Shown: positions 26,044-35,205 of the stretch, one piece after another
Layout: each line of letters starts with the position of its first letter
Position numbering within the stretch: position 1 is the stretch's first letter
Assembly (NCBI GenBank): GCA_015066095.1
Contig: SVPC01000004.1
Coordinates: 1 to 64,000, forward strand
DNA length: 64,000 nt
Direction: 5' to 3'
From: Oscillospiraceae bacterium
Lineage (GTDB): Bacteria; Bacillota; Clostridia; Oscillospirales; Acutalibacteraceae
Program-made: the position numbers and the translations under genes
The notes under the pieces: generated by a model
The model's database searches: none
What the model was told of the DNA's origin: nothing
What the model saw: only the letters and a program-made list of their open reading frames with translations

Positions 26044-27616
26044 CTGTATCTACCTCCGTTTGTTGCTCTATCAAAGCTTTTTTATCATTTATAATACCGT
26101 CGGGCATACGATTAAGCAATTGAACGCGGTCTATAATGCCCTTTTCGAACAAGTTGATAAGTGTAGCAACCTTTTCCTTTTCACTGTATACAGCATCATT
26201 AGTCACATCAACCTTGGTGTTTATAAGCAAATCTTTATATTTATCACCGTCAAAAGGCAAATACCATATACCGCTATCATCCGAAATTTTAATTTTGCGG
26301 CTACCGTATTTTGTTATCCAAAACTCTGCCCAAATACGCGCAGTTTCTTCCACAAAGGTATAAAAGCGATTTTTAACAATCTGAAGCGGCATAAGTGTTG
26401 CTTCGCGCATTGTAAGAAGCGCACTTGCGTTATCGGGACGCGAGTCACCAAGCGCTACCTCATTTGCACCGCTTTGAGTAAGTGTATTATTTATAAGCGA
26501 GTTAACACTCACATCATAATCACGCTCGAAAGAAGGCGGAGAAATATACTTAACCGCTCCCGCAACATCCTCATTACTGCCGAAAACCTTTATTATCTGC
26601 CCAGGCTCGTTGGTTATTTTATCGGTAACCGTATCACCGTTAACAAGCATTATAGGCATACCGGTAGTCATTGCCGACCACACATTGGCGGTAATCATTC
26701 GGTTTATGGCAATTTGGTTAGGAATAAGATATGTGATTTCACTTTCTCCGTAGGTACAGTTGTTCTTTTGCTCCCACTTAAAAATAGAAATAGGATATAA
26801 CCTAAGCTCTGTATCAAATTCGGGGCGTACAACCGCATTTTCGCACACCTTTACACATTTAATTGTATAAGTACCGTCCGCTTTATATTCCTTAAATAGT
26901 TTATTGAGTACAACTACTTTGCCATCGGTTTGTGATTCTTCAATATTGCGTAAAACGCTCAAATCCGCCCCGTAAAGTCTTGCTTCGCGCAAAACAGATT
27001 CGGTATCAAGTGCCGAATAAATTATAATATACGACTGATTTTGAACATCTTCGGTATATGTATCGCCGAAATAAACATCTTCAATATCCAAAACCTGACA
27101 ACAGATATCACCCTTTATTTTAACCTTTTTAAAATCATCGGCATAAAGACCTGTCTGCACGGCATTATCCCAATAGGTATAAAGTACACCTGTACCTGTT
27201 ATATAAGAATTACGCAATACCTTTTCCTGCAAATCGCCGAAATTTACACGCTCTGCAGTAGTGTTAAAATATTTACCGAAAGCCTTGGTAACCAAATCTA
27301 ACTCATCTAAACTGCCGTCAAAAGCATTTTGGCGTGTAATAGACTGTTCGTAACTTACAGGCACTCCCTCTGCCGAAAATTCAACCACGGGCGGTATATT
27401 TAAAATTTGCGACATCTTATAATCGCCTATTCGTTTTATTATATTATGACGAACAAGCGGTCGGTCATTACCACACTTGGCGCCATACCATTGGTCACCT
27501 ATGTAAAATCTTTCATTTATGCGGTTTTGCTCATATAAACCCCTGTTACCAAGTGAAGATTTATACTGGACCCCATTGCGATATTCTTCGAAAATCTCTT
27601 TAGGCATATTATTCAT
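26030..27616 (-). CDS. Phage portal protein
   Basis: About 528 residues, resembling P22/podovirus-type portals. Typical portal features are RFYIGDQWYG near the N-terminus, the PLVRHNIIKRIGDYKMSQIL segment, VLRNSYITGTGVLYTYWD, and a long C-terminal stem region with NQIAINRMITANVWSAM and NASALLTMREATLMPLQ. Portal rings form the DNA entry channel and dock the terminase. The start is taken as the ATG at 27616, seven bases after AAGGAG; an ATG two codons upstream and a TTG further on are less well spaced. It unusually follows the capsid gene, with a repeat hairpin in the gap. Confidence 0.82.
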   Translation of the reverse strand: MNNMPKEIFEEYRNGVQYKSSLGNRGLYEQNRINERFYIGDQWYGAKCGNDRPLVRHNIIKRIGDYKMSQILNIPPVVEFSAEGVPVSYEQSITRQNAFDGSLDELDLVTKAFGKYFNTTAERVNFGDLQEKVLRNSYITGTGVLYTYWDNAVQTGLYADDFKKVKIKGDICCQVLDIEDVYFGDTYTEDVQNQSYIIIYSALDTESVLREARLYGADLSVLRNIEESQTDGKVVVLNKLFKEYKADGTYTIKCVKVCENAVVRPEFDTELRLYPISIFKWEQKNNCTYGESEITYLIPNQIAINRMITANVWSAMTTGMPIMLVNGDTVTDKITNEPGQIIKVFGSNEDVAGAVKYISPPSFERDYDVSVNSLINNTLTQSGANEVALGDSRPDNASALLTMREATLMPLQIVKNRFYTFVEETARIWAEFWITKYGSRKIKISDDSGIWYLPFDGDKYKDLLINTKVDVTNDAVYSEKEKVATLINLFEKGIIDRVQLLNRMPDGIINDKKALIEQQTEVDTDDGE

Positions 27617-27633
27617 TTTCATTCTCCTTCTCC

Positions 27634-27660
27634 GCAAGGGAGGGTCTCCCCTCCCTTACG
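27634..27660. repeat. GGGAGGGG-type hairpin (family C) upstream of the portal gene
   Basis: AAGGGAGGG (27636-27644) pairs perfectly with CCCTCCCTT (27649-27657). It resembles the hairpin at 4872-4900 and lies between capsid stop and portal ribosome site, where it may affect mRNA stability. Confidence 0.6.
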
Positions 27661-27672
27661 AATTTAAAAGTT

Positions 27673-28839
27673 TTACGCTACGGTTACGGTAGCAATAGCC
27701 GAATCAACACCGGCAATACCATTTACGATAACCTTAGCAAAGTAGAAATACTTACCTTCGGTAAGGTCAGTAGGAATGGTCATAGATGCAGATGTTGCAC
27801 CTGCAATCTTCACAGCATTTGCGCCGTTTTCATCTGAACACTCATACCACTGGTAAGAGAGTGTGCCCTCACTCTTGGCTGTTACACTCAAAGAACCCGA
27901 AATAGAACCTTCGTTTACAGATTTATTTTGGGGATTTGCAGTAATGCTAACTTCGGGAGAAACCCAAGCCCAAATAGCATCAAGACCGCTCTTATTTACA
28001 AATACATCATAATAAATGCGGTAATCAAATTTATATGCATCTGCATCAATGTTTTGTTCGGGAGTAAAGATACGCATATTTTCGGTTTTCTTTACAAGAT
28101 GTGCACCCGATTTAGGAGTGACGAGCATATAAATTTCACGCGCATTGTCGGCAGGTTTAAAGCCGTTTGCACCAAAAGAATAAGCGGTTTTCATTCTTTC
28201 GCTCACTACAGGAATAATAGCCACGCCGTTAATTGATTTAACCTTAAGAGAAATATCGCCTTGCTTAAATTCGCTAATGGTAATCATTTTAGAAATTTCG
28301 GCAGAATTCTGTAGTGCCGCAAACATATAGCTATCAACAAAAGCCACTAATTCTTCGTCGTAACCAACCTTGCTCTGAACGGCGTTAATAAGACTGCAAA
28401 GTGCTTCAAAAGGCTTGTTGGCGTCACCCTCAATAGTATTAGCGCGGGTTACTGCCAAACCGCCGAGTTTAGACAAAACATAAGCATCACATTCGGGTAC
28501 TACCTTTGTGCGAACATATTCGCCAAGAATTTTACCTGCAAGGTTAGCAATACCTGTTTCGTCCATATCTTCACGGTCAATCTGTAAAGAACGAGCGCGG
28601 TCCATTGCCATTGTGTAAGAGGTGTTGCTTACAGTAATTGCACCCTTTGTAAAACCTGTATCGCGGTCATAATCTGCAAGACCTTGGAAATCTACATCAG
28701 GGATAATAACTGTTTTAGCACCTACAAACTTTGTAGCCAAAGCATTGTCGGCAAAGAAACCTGTTGCTGATTTTTGTGCAAACATTTTGTCAAGTTCATT
28801 TGAATATTTAACTGCATTTTCGATAGAATTAATAGACAT
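27673..28839 (-). CDS. Phage major capsid protein with C-terminal Ig-like domain
   Basis: 388 residues. Residues 1 to about 295 look like an HK97-fold coat protein: N-arm, KTVIIPDVDFQGLADYDRDTG, the spine-like DRARSLQIDREDMDETG, YVLSKLGGLA, FVDSYMFAALQNS, and a final YRIYYDVFVNKSGLDAIWAW strand. Residues about 300-388 form an immunoglobulin-like domain (VSITANPQNKSVNEGS, LSYQWYEC, YFAKVIVNG), of the kind phages display on capsid surfaces to bind glycans. The start ATG has AAGGAG upstream. It comes before the portal gene rather than after it. Confidence 0.8.
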   Translation of the reverse strand: MSINSIENAVKYSNELDKMFAQKSATGFFADNALATKFVGAKTVIIPDVDFQGLADYDRDTGFTKGAITVSNTSYTMAMDRARSLQIDREDMDETGIANLAGKILGEYVRTKVVPECDAYVLSKLGGLAVTRANTIEGDANKPFEALCSLINAVQSKVGYDEELVAFVDSYMFAALQNSAEISKMITISEFKQGDISLKVKSINGVAIIPVVSERMKTAYSFGANGFKPADNAREIYMLVTPKSGAHLVKKTENMRIFTPEQNIDADAYKFDYRIYYDVFVNKSGLDAIWAWVSPEVSITANPQNKSVNEGSISGSLSVTAKSEGTLSYQWYECSDENGANAVKIAGATSASMTIPTDLTEGKYFYFAKVIVNGIAGVDSAIATVTVA

Positions 28840-28862
28840 AATAAAATCTCCTTAAATTTTAA

Positions 28863-29462
28863 TTATTTTTGCCAGAGTCCGCGTAAGAACTCTGCTGTTT
28901 CGGGACTTGCGTTCCCGTTTGTGTTTTTAAAAGAACCGGTCGCCGTAACGGCAGCCTTCTTTTGTGCATAAATACTGTCCTTTGCGGCAGTATTTTGTCT
29001 ATGTAAATAGCGCAAATATTCATCCAATAAAAGCGTACCTTTAAGATGCGCATTATCCAAAACCTCTTGCGGCAAATCTTCCAAAGTGTTGATTTTAGGA
29101 AAACATTCGTGCAATTCATCAAAACCGCGCAAACTGTCTTTGCTTCCACCCTCAAGGGTTAAAATGTGTTCAATAAGTTGCTCGTCACCGCACTTTTCTA
29201 AAAGTTCAGTTTTGCGGTTGGCGGTTTTTTCATTTTGCAAGTGGGCAATATATTCGCCAACACTTTTACCGCAGCCTAATGCCAAATCTTTAAGAGATGC
29301 GTAATCTTTGGATATGGTATCAAATTTCATACCCTTTTGCGCTAATTCCTGAGCCTCGCAAAGTTTTAAATTCAAAACCTGCTTATTGTATTTTATAGGC
29401 ACAAAAATTTCATTTTCGGCTTGTTCATTTTCACTTGGTGGTAAATTAGTACAATCTTCCAA
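28863..29462 (-). CDS. Phage scaffolding protein
   Basis: A 199-residue, highly charged helical protein directly upstream of the capsid gene, the normal site of scaffolds. VPIKYNKQVLNLKLCEAQEL and AQKGMKFDTISKDYASLKDL at the N-terminus and ASPETAEFLRGLWQK at the C-terminus match clostridial phage scaffold and minor structural proteins. The start is a TTG at 29462, ten bases behind AAGGAG; there is no ATG with comparable spacing. No protease domain is seen. Internal scaffold is expected to leave the head during maturation. Confidence 0.68.
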   Translation of the reverse strand: MEDCTNLPPSENEQAENEIFVPIKYNKQVLNLKLCEAQELAQKGMKFDTISKDYASLKDLALGCGKSVGEYIAHLQNEKTANRKTELLEKCGDEQLIEHILTLEGGSKDSLRGFDELHECFPKINTLEDLPQEVLDNAHLKGTLLLDEYLRYLHRQNTAAKDSIYAQKKAAVTATGSFKNTNGNASPETAEFLRGLWQK

Positions 29463-29479
29463 TTTTAATTTTCTCCTTC

Positions 29480-29659
29480 CTATTCCTGCATACTACCGTC
29501 GTAACTCAGAAAATTTTCATACTCTTTTTTAAGAGTTTCAATATCTTCTTGCGGTTTTGTATGGGTTTTAAGTTTAATCGGCGGCTCATCTTTTACACCC
29601 ACAAAAAAGCCGATTAAAAACATAGTCAAAGCAATAAATATCACCGTAATTAGCATCAT
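29480..29659 (-). CDS. Small single-helix membrane protein in phage cassette
   Basis: 59 residues, one membrane helix (about 3-22) and a polar tail rich in Lys and Glu. The ATG at 29659 overlaps the terminase stop (ATGA) and is nine bases behind GGAGG. A TTG at 29668 would be too close to that site. No family is recognised; small membrane proteins between terminase and structural genes are common in phages. Confidence 0.6.
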   Translation of the reverse strand: MMLITVIFIALTMFLIGFFVGVKDEPPIKLKTHTKPQEDIETLKKEYENFLSYDGSMQE

Positions 29660-30963
29660 AAATCCCAACCTCCGTTAAAGTCATTTTTTGTTATATCGCC
29701 ACTTTCAATATGAACATCCATTTCCTTTTTGGGTTTAAAAAACTTTACATCTTCAAAAGCGTAACGCAATGCATCGCACAAGTGGTTTTCCTGGTCTTTT
29801 GGCATTTTCATTCCGTTTTGATTAGGTTTTTCATCATAAACATAAGAGGATAATTCCCGTATCATATTTACACACGACGGTTTAACCGTGATATGGTATT
29901 CACAAATAGCCGAAATACCGTTGAGAATACTATCCCGTCCTTTTACCGACGGGGTAATTCTGCCAATGCCTAATCGTCGCAAATCGTCGTTAGATTTAGG
30001 CTCTGCACAATCGGCGCGTATGCGCTCCTTTGCAAAACCCAATTCCTTAATTTTGTTTGCGATATCGCAGTTAAGCATTCTTTTTTGGTAAAATTCATTA
30101 TATATATAAATTTGCTTTTGGGTGGGGTTGGCTTTAAAAGCCACAAAGGCAGTAGGGTCATTGGTATATCCGTAGTCAAGTCCAAAGAAACTTTTCCACA
30201 TATACTCTTCTTCATTTGGTATTTGAATTTCCCCCACAGACCAATTTTCAAATACAAGGCCTTCTGAAATACCCCAATTTCCAAGACCCGCGACCTCGTA
30301 CTTACGCCTGTTTGTTTGCTTCATTCGTTCAAAAACCAATCGGTCGGTTTGGTCTAAAAACTCATTACACAAATAATTTGTAGAAAATGTTTCTACAAAA
30401 GGCGAAGATACGTCAAAAAAGCGTTTTTTCAGCCAGTGCGTTTCACTCCAAGGGTTGAAAGTAATTGTTGTCTGTTTAAAATAAGGCTTAGGTATACTGC
30501 CACGCGGTACAGATAAATCCAATTTATCAAAATCAGATTCATTTGCAATCTCAAACGCTTCCTCTATCCACACATAATTAAGATAACCCATAGACACGGT
30601 AGTAGAGGCAAGTTTGAGCACATCGTCAAAACCGCGGAAAATGATTTTTTGACCCGTAGGTTTATAAACCATTTCAAGCGGAGATACAGTATTATTCCAA
30701 TACTGTGATACGCCCAGTCTTTCCTGCGCCCATTTAAGTTGTGCGTATGTGCTGTCGCGGTGGGTGTTCATCACCTGACGCACAACCAACAAATTACTCT
30801 CCTTTTCTTTCATTAAACGAAATATAAAATTGAGTGCTGTAGTGGCTGATTTCTTGGAACCCTTGCCGCCTTTAAGTACACGGTAACGCTTTTTACAGTT
30901 CCAAAATTCATCGTAACCTTGTCCGACAATTGCCGAAATCTTAATCTCGGATGTCGTCAACAA
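29656..30963 (-). CDS. Phage terminase large subunit
   Basis: DNA-packaging motor of 435 residues, PBSX/Terminase_3-like. ATPase part: Walker A KGGKGSKKS at 31-39, Walker B LNYVWIEEA at 128-136 with its catalytic Glu. Nuclease part: FFGLDYGYTNDPTAFV with Asp263, then RADCAEPKSND and NHLCDALRYAFED supplying further acidic metal ligands. Both domains look complete and active. It overlaps the small-subunit gene by 23 bases and drives DNA through the portal encoded 2 kb downstream. A complete terminase argues for function or very recent loss. Confidence 0.92.
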   Translation of the reverse strand: MLTTSEIKISAIVGQGYDEFWNCKKRYRVLKGGKGSKKSATTALNFIFRLMKEKESNLLVVRQVMNTHRDSTYAQLKWAQERLGVSQYWNNTVSPLEMVYKPTGQKIIFRGFDDVLKLASTTVSMGYLNYVWIEEAFEIANESDFDKLDLSVPRGSIPKPYFKQTTITFNPWSETHWLKKRFFDVSSPFVETFSTNYLCNEFLDQTDRLVFERMKQTNRRKYEVAGLGNWGISEGLVFENWSVGEIQIPNEEEYMWKSFFGLDYGYTNDPTAFVAFKANPTQKQIYIYNEFYQKRMLNCDIANKIKELGFAKERIRADCAEPKSNDDLRRLGIGRITPSVKGRDSILNGISAICEYHITVKPSCVNMIRELSSYVYDEKPNQNGMKMPKDQENHLCDALRYAFEDVKFFKPKKEMDVHIESGDITKNDFNGGWDL

Positions 30964-31210
30964 TCATCACCGCCTTTAAGCCGTCAGGCTTTTCATCGGT
31001 CTTTTCACTAACGATAGAACGCAGTTCCTTTATAGCTGACAAATCACCCGAAGCCGCCTTTTTGTAAAGAGCAATCATTACAGCTGTTTTTCTTGTGGGG
31101 CTTTTTACAGTAAAGCCCTCTTCTCGTAAAGTGAGTGTCTCTTCTGCCGATAACTTTTCATTAAGTATGGCTTTTAAGGTGTTATAAAGCAACTTGTCAT
31201 TCTCTCGCAT
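30941..31210 (-). CDS. Phage terminase small subunit-like protein
   Basis: 89 residues from the ATG at 31210, which follows AGGAGG by seven bases; an upstream in-frame GTG/ATG region (to 31270) has no ribosome site. The middle has SPTRKTAVMIALYKKAASGD followed by LSAIKELRSIVSE, the helical oligomerisation pattern of small terminases. The DNA-binding helix-turn-helix is reduced or absent, so site recognition may be relaxed. Position directly before and overlapping the large subunit is the main support. Confidence 0.6.
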   Translation of the reverse strand: MRENDKLLYNTLKAILNEKLSAEETLTLREEGFTVKSPTRKTAVMIALYKKAASGDLSAIKELRSIVSEKTDEKPDGLKAVMIVDDIRD

Positions 31211-31293
31211 AGTGTCTCCTCCTGTCAGCGTAACCATCATAACGCTATTTAAACCGACTTTCACCGACAAGTTTTATTAGATTTGCAAAGCAC

Positions 31294-31346
31294 AAAAAAT
31301 ACAGCCGTAAACCGCATAAATAATGGGTTTTAGGCTGTATTTTTTT
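31294..31346. terminator. Terminator at the upstream edge of the phage cassette
   Basis: A long stem: AAAATACAGCC and TAAACC pair with GGTTTA and GGCTGTATTTT. A and T runs on each side suggest it works both ways. With 31382-31415 it separates the cassette from the metallophosphoesterase gene. Confidence 0.75.
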
Positions 31347-31381
31347 AAAATTTACACACCTTTTTTAAATTGTAAAAAAGA

Positions 31382-31415
31382 AAACACCCAAAAATTATAA
31401 AAATTTTCAGGTGTC
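31382..31415 (-). terminator. Terminator after the metallophosphoesterase gene
   Basis: On the minus strand ACACCTGAAAATTTT faces AATTTTTGGGTGT, followed by TTTTCTTTTTT. Confidence 0.7.
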
Positions 31416-31428
31416 TAAACTTAAATAA

Positions 31429-32565
31429 TTAATTTTTAAAATTTATAACAACCAGTTCGCTATCACTACCCACACGCATAGGCATACCCCAGTAACCTAT
31501 ACCCGAAGTTACAATAATCTGCGGACTTTTACTGTCTTTTCTGTAATAACCGTAATCAACCTCATACAAAATATCGGTAACCAAATTAACAGGGAAAATT
31601 TGACCTTTATGGGTGTGCCCCGATAAAATCAAATCCACATCAGACGAATAATCAGAATAGTTTGCAGGGTTGTGGTCCATTACCACAACGGGTAAATCAT
31701 TATCACCCTCTATTTTCGATAAAGCCTTACGCTTGATATCTCTGCCACCTATAGCACTCTTATCAAGCCTACCCGCAAGTATCAAACGCTCATCAATCAC
31801 GGTGTACTGGTCATTTAGAATATTGATATTTGCCTTTTCTAAAAAGTCAGACATCTGACCGAAGGTATCCCCCGCATCATGATTGCCAAAACAAGCGTAT
31901 ACCCCATAAGTCGACTCTATCTTTTTTAGGTTTTCAATTGCTTTTTCAGGGTCAGACAACAAATCCATACTACTGTCAAACAGATCCCCCGCAATGCAAA
32001 CTACATCAGGTTTTTGTGAATTTATTTCTTTTACAATGCTTTCAAGCCGACCTTCACATCCAACAGTTCCTAAATGTATGTCGCTTATCATCACCATTTT
32101 AATATCCGAAATATCGGTCTTGCTTTCCAGTTTAATATCATACTCAATGCGGTCAATTTGACGTGCATTGTAAAAACCGTAACCGCTTGTTATTACGGTT
32201 AAAACAAAAACCGCTAACACCGCAACCGCTCTCGTAATTGGTTTTTTACTAAAAGAAAATTTAAAAAGTCGGCATAAAAGAATAATTATATCAGAAATAA
32301 TGGTATATAAGAGCAGGTACAGAAAAATGCCCATCCAACAATACGAAAGTATTGCCAAAATGTCCTTAACCGCGGTGGGAAAAGGTAAAGAATTTCTCAA
32401 AAAGCCCAACACAAATATTACGGTAGACACAAAGAAGCAACTGCAAACTACCCAAAATTTCAGATTGACAAAGAAGTATGAAAGACCTTTATGCACTTTT
32501 TTTGCGACATAAAAATTCACACTGCCAATAGCCAAAAAAGCGATTAAAACCGCCACAATAACCAT
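31429..32565 (-). CDS. Membrane-anchored metallophosphoesterase (YkuE/YaeI-like)
   Basis: 378 residues. About four N-terminal membrane helices (residues 1 to about 130) precede a calcineurin-like phosphoesterase domain with all metal-ligand motifs: SDIHLG, AGDLFD, FGNHD, MDHNP and SGHTHKGQI. The dimetal site therefore looks intact. Relatives cleave phosphodiester or pyrophosphate bonds in lipids (for example UDP-diacylglucosamine hydrolase-like activity), but the substrate is open here. AAGGAG precedes the ATG. It follows the YfhO gene by 29 bases, so the two form an operon. Confidence 0.85.
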   Translation of the reverse strand: MVIVAVLIAFLAIGSVNFYVAKKVHKGLSYFFVNLKFWVVCSCFFVSTVIFVLGFLRNSLPFPTAVKDILAILSYCWMGIFLYLLLYTIISDIIILLCRLFKFSFSKKPITRAVAVLAVFVLTVITSGYGFYNARQIDRIEYDIKLESKTDISDIKMVMISDIHLGTVGCEGRLESIVKEINSQKPDVVCIAGDLFDSSMDLLSDPEKAIENLKKIESTYGVYACFGNHDAGDTFGQMSDFLEKANINILNDQYTVIDERLILAGRLDKSAIGGRDIKRKALSKIEGDNDLPVVVMDHNPANYSDYSSDVDLILSGHTHKGQIFPVNLVTDILYEVDYGYYRKDSKSPQIIVTSGIGYWGMPMRVGSDSELVVINFKN

Positions 32566-32594
32566 ATAATTACTCCTTAGTGCCGCAAATATTT

Positions 32595-35177
32595 TTATTC
32601 ATCATCGGTTGAAACTGTAAATCCACCCTCAAAACCATTTTCTACTTTTGGTATTTCAATATCAGAAACTCTGTCTATAAGGCTTATATCCACTTCATCC
32701 TCTATCTCTTTTATCTTGTACGCTTTTTCCTCTTTAATCCAACTTTGCAATAAAATTTCGCCTTCGGGATAATTGTCGTCCTTCTTTTTAGGAATAAACG
32801 CAAAAATTATAAGATAAATTACAAATGCAGCACATGAACATATAGTTATCAGAAGTCCCGTTTTTAAACCGGGTGTTTCATAACTAAATCTGATTTCACT
32901 TGTGCCTTTTGGTACTTTAACTGCCATAAACCCAATATTCACTTTTTCTATATCAGCTGGTTTTCCATTTACGGTAGCAGACCAACCCTCATCATACGGA
33001 ATAGAGAAAAACACAAGATTTTCTTTTTCACGCTCCACCTTTGCAGTAAAGCCGTGTTTGTCGGTTTCAAAATAATAAGCCGAAGTTTGTGCCAATTTTT
33101 CACAATCATAAACATAACTGTCGTAATCGAAATATATGCTTCTGCCCTCGTCCCCTTCTGCAGGATGCCTTGTTACATCTTCTATATTATTAAACATATA
33201 ACCGTATTTTTCTATTTGCTTTTCACTTAGCAAAACGGCTTTGAGCATAAGATTTGCGCGGTTTTCACCAGAATAAGCGTCACAAAACTCTTGTGACATA
33301 TAATAGTCATATGAAAAACCATAGGGCACATAATTATCATTTTCATATACATAGTAACCGCTTTGGGTATCTATATAAGTATACCCCTCCATAGCAGTTT
33401 CTTTAGTATCGTGGTCTATAAAACTATCACCGTCGGTGCGGTTAAGCAAATATTTAACCGAAAGTAACGGGCGGATAGAATGGTAATCGGTTGACGGACG
33501 ACTTGCCACACTGCGTTCTATACCGATATATTCGTAATATTCCATAATAGAAGACGGCACAACCGAATGAAAAGCGTTTATAGACGAATAACCAAGATAC
33601 ATAGCCGTATTATCAACACAGTCGAATGTATCTATTCTAAAGGTGCTGTCATCCTGAAAATCGACTTCACCCTCAATTAGACTATCAATCATAACATCTT
33701 TGATTTTATAAGAATGTGACCGACCGCTTGCCATAAACACATTACCGTATATAACCGATACAACACAAACACAAACCAATGCCGTAGTGTAAAATACTTT
33801 GGGTGAGCGCTTTAACATCCGCAACAAAACACCAAGAATTACAAGGCTCAAAATCGCTATAACACAAGCGATAATAAACCTTATCGCATAAACATTATCT
33901 TCACTTTGGGTATAAAGACCAAATTTCAAATCGCCGTCTTCATCATATTGTGGGAATAAACCTATAACCGCTGTTACCGCTATAGTTATACCTAAAACCC
34001 ACTTGTATCCATAACTCCAATCAACCTTGCTGTCCTCTGTAAGGGTGGCGGTAGCAAGACACATAAGCAGTATCGGCATATAGAACCAACGCGCATAATA
34101 CGAAGAATTAAAAGCATAAAAGGCGCTGTTTAAAATAGGAACCAAAGCCATAAATATACTTATACCTAACAGTCTTTTAAGCCAACTGCCCTTGCAGTTT
34201 TTGAAAAGCGTAAACACGCCGACCATACTGAAAACAGGAAGCCATCCGCCCAAAGAAGACCAACGAACTTCGGCACCGGGGAAAAATACAGGACGGGCAG
34301 GTATATCAGGCGGAAAGAAGAAACACTGCAAAATGTTAGCATAGATTTGCTCTTTGCCGTACATTATAGCGTTCCAACCTGTTAAAAATTCCGAAACGCG
34401 CGAATTACCCGTAATGGCCATAATAGATGGTAAAAGTATGCACATCGCAAGGCCTACACCCAAAACAGACTCTAAAATTATAATTAAAAAACGAGATAAC
34501 TTAAACTTTACAGCGCCCGAAAATACGCGCACAAAGAAATAAATTACGGTAAATACTACCATTCCAAAGAAGAAGAAATAGTTTGATACCGCACAAATAC
34601 AAACCATAAGCGCAAACACCGCACGGCGATTTTCGGTAATCAAAAGTTCTAACGCTAAAAGCAAAAGCGGAAAAAAGATAATGGCTTCATGAAAATGGTT
34701 AAAAAATGTGTTGTAAATAGAAAAGCCCGAAAAAGCATATAAAATACCGCCAAGACGCGCCGCTTCCGCAGTTCTTGTAAAGCGTCTTATATAAAAATAA
34801 GCCGTAAGCGCCGCAAAGGCAAATTTCAGTATCAAAAGCGGTCCCATAAGATAAGGCACAAAACTGTTTGGAAAAAGTAAAGTCACCCAAAAGAACGGAC
34901 TTCCCAAAAGGTAAAAACTGTAAGAGCCTATAAAATTAGCGCCCAAATCAGTACCAAAATCCCAATAAATATTGCCACTTTTTATAAGCTCATGGCATCT
35001 TTGATAAAATGGAATTTGCTGAACATTAAAGTCACCGTAAAGGGTAAAATACCCCTCACTCATAAATACATAAGGCAAAATTATACCTGCAGCTACAAAC
35101 AACGCAATAAGGAAGGTGGACGTACCTTTCCCCTTCTTTTTACCGAGAGTATCGATTTTCATCTGTGAAAAAACCAT
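32595..35177 (-). CDS. YfhO family multi-helix membrane protein
   Basis: 860 residues, of the bacterial YfhO family (GT-C fold relatives). The first extracytoplasmic loop has YGDFNVQQIPFYQRCHELIK with WDFGTDLGANFIG, the family hallmark and probable active-site loop. About twelve helices follow, then a large extracytoplasmic domain (about 500-790) and a last helix near 795-815. In relatives it glycosylates lipoteichoic acid or related polymers, using lipid-linked sugars. The acidic cytoplasmic tail (EDEVDISLIDRVSD) is notable. It heads the operon with the metallophosphoesterase, suggesting envelope polymer work. Confidence 0.85.
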   Translation of the reverse strand: MVFSQMKIDTLGKKKGKGTSTFLIALFVAAGIILPYVFMSEGYFTLYGDFNVQQIPFYQRCHELIKSGNIYWDFGTDLGANFIGSYSFYLLGSPFFWVTLLFPNSFVPYLMGPLLILKFAFAALTAYFYIRRFTRTAEAARLGGILYAFSGFSIYNTFFNHFHEAIIFFPLLLLALELLITENRRAVFALMVCICAVSNYFFFFGMVVFTVIYFFVRVFSGAVKFKLSRFLIIILESVLGVGLAMCILLPSIMAITGNSRVSEFLTGWNAIMYGKEQIYANILQCFFFPPDIPARPVFFPGAEVRWSSLGGWLPVFSMVGVFTLFKNCKGSWLKRLLGISIFMALVPILNSAFYAFNSSYYARWFYMPILLMCLATATLTEDSKVDWSYGYKWVLGITIAVTAVIGLFPQYDEDGDLKFGLYTQSEDNVYAIRFIIACVIAILSLVILGVLLRMLKRSPKVFYTTALVCVCVVSVIYGNVFMASGRSHSYKIKDVMIDSLIEGEVDFQDDSTFRIDTFDCVDNTAMYLGYSSINAFHSVVPSSIMEYYEYIGIERSVASRPSTDYHSIRPLLSVKYLLNRTDGDSFIDHDTKETAMEGYTYIDTQSGYYVYENDNYVPYGFSYDYYMSQEFCDAYSGENRANLMLKAVLLSEKQIEKYGYMFNNIEDVTRHPAEGDEGRSIYFDYDSYVYDCEKLAQTSAYYFETDKHGFTAKVEREKENLVFFSIPYDEGWSATVNGKPADIEKVNIGFMAVKVPKGTSEIRFSYETPGLKTGLLITICSCAAFVIYLIIFAFIPKKKDDNYPEGEILLQSWIKEEKAYKIKEIEDEVDISLIDRVSDIEIPKVENGFEGGFTVSTDDE

Positions 35178-35205
35178 TTTCTCACCTCAAAGCAAAAATA
35201 TTCTA

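Noticed and set aside
26060..26800. Plus-strand open frame opposite the portal gene
   Set aside because: Composition is that of an antisense frame; portal motifs on the other strand are convincing.
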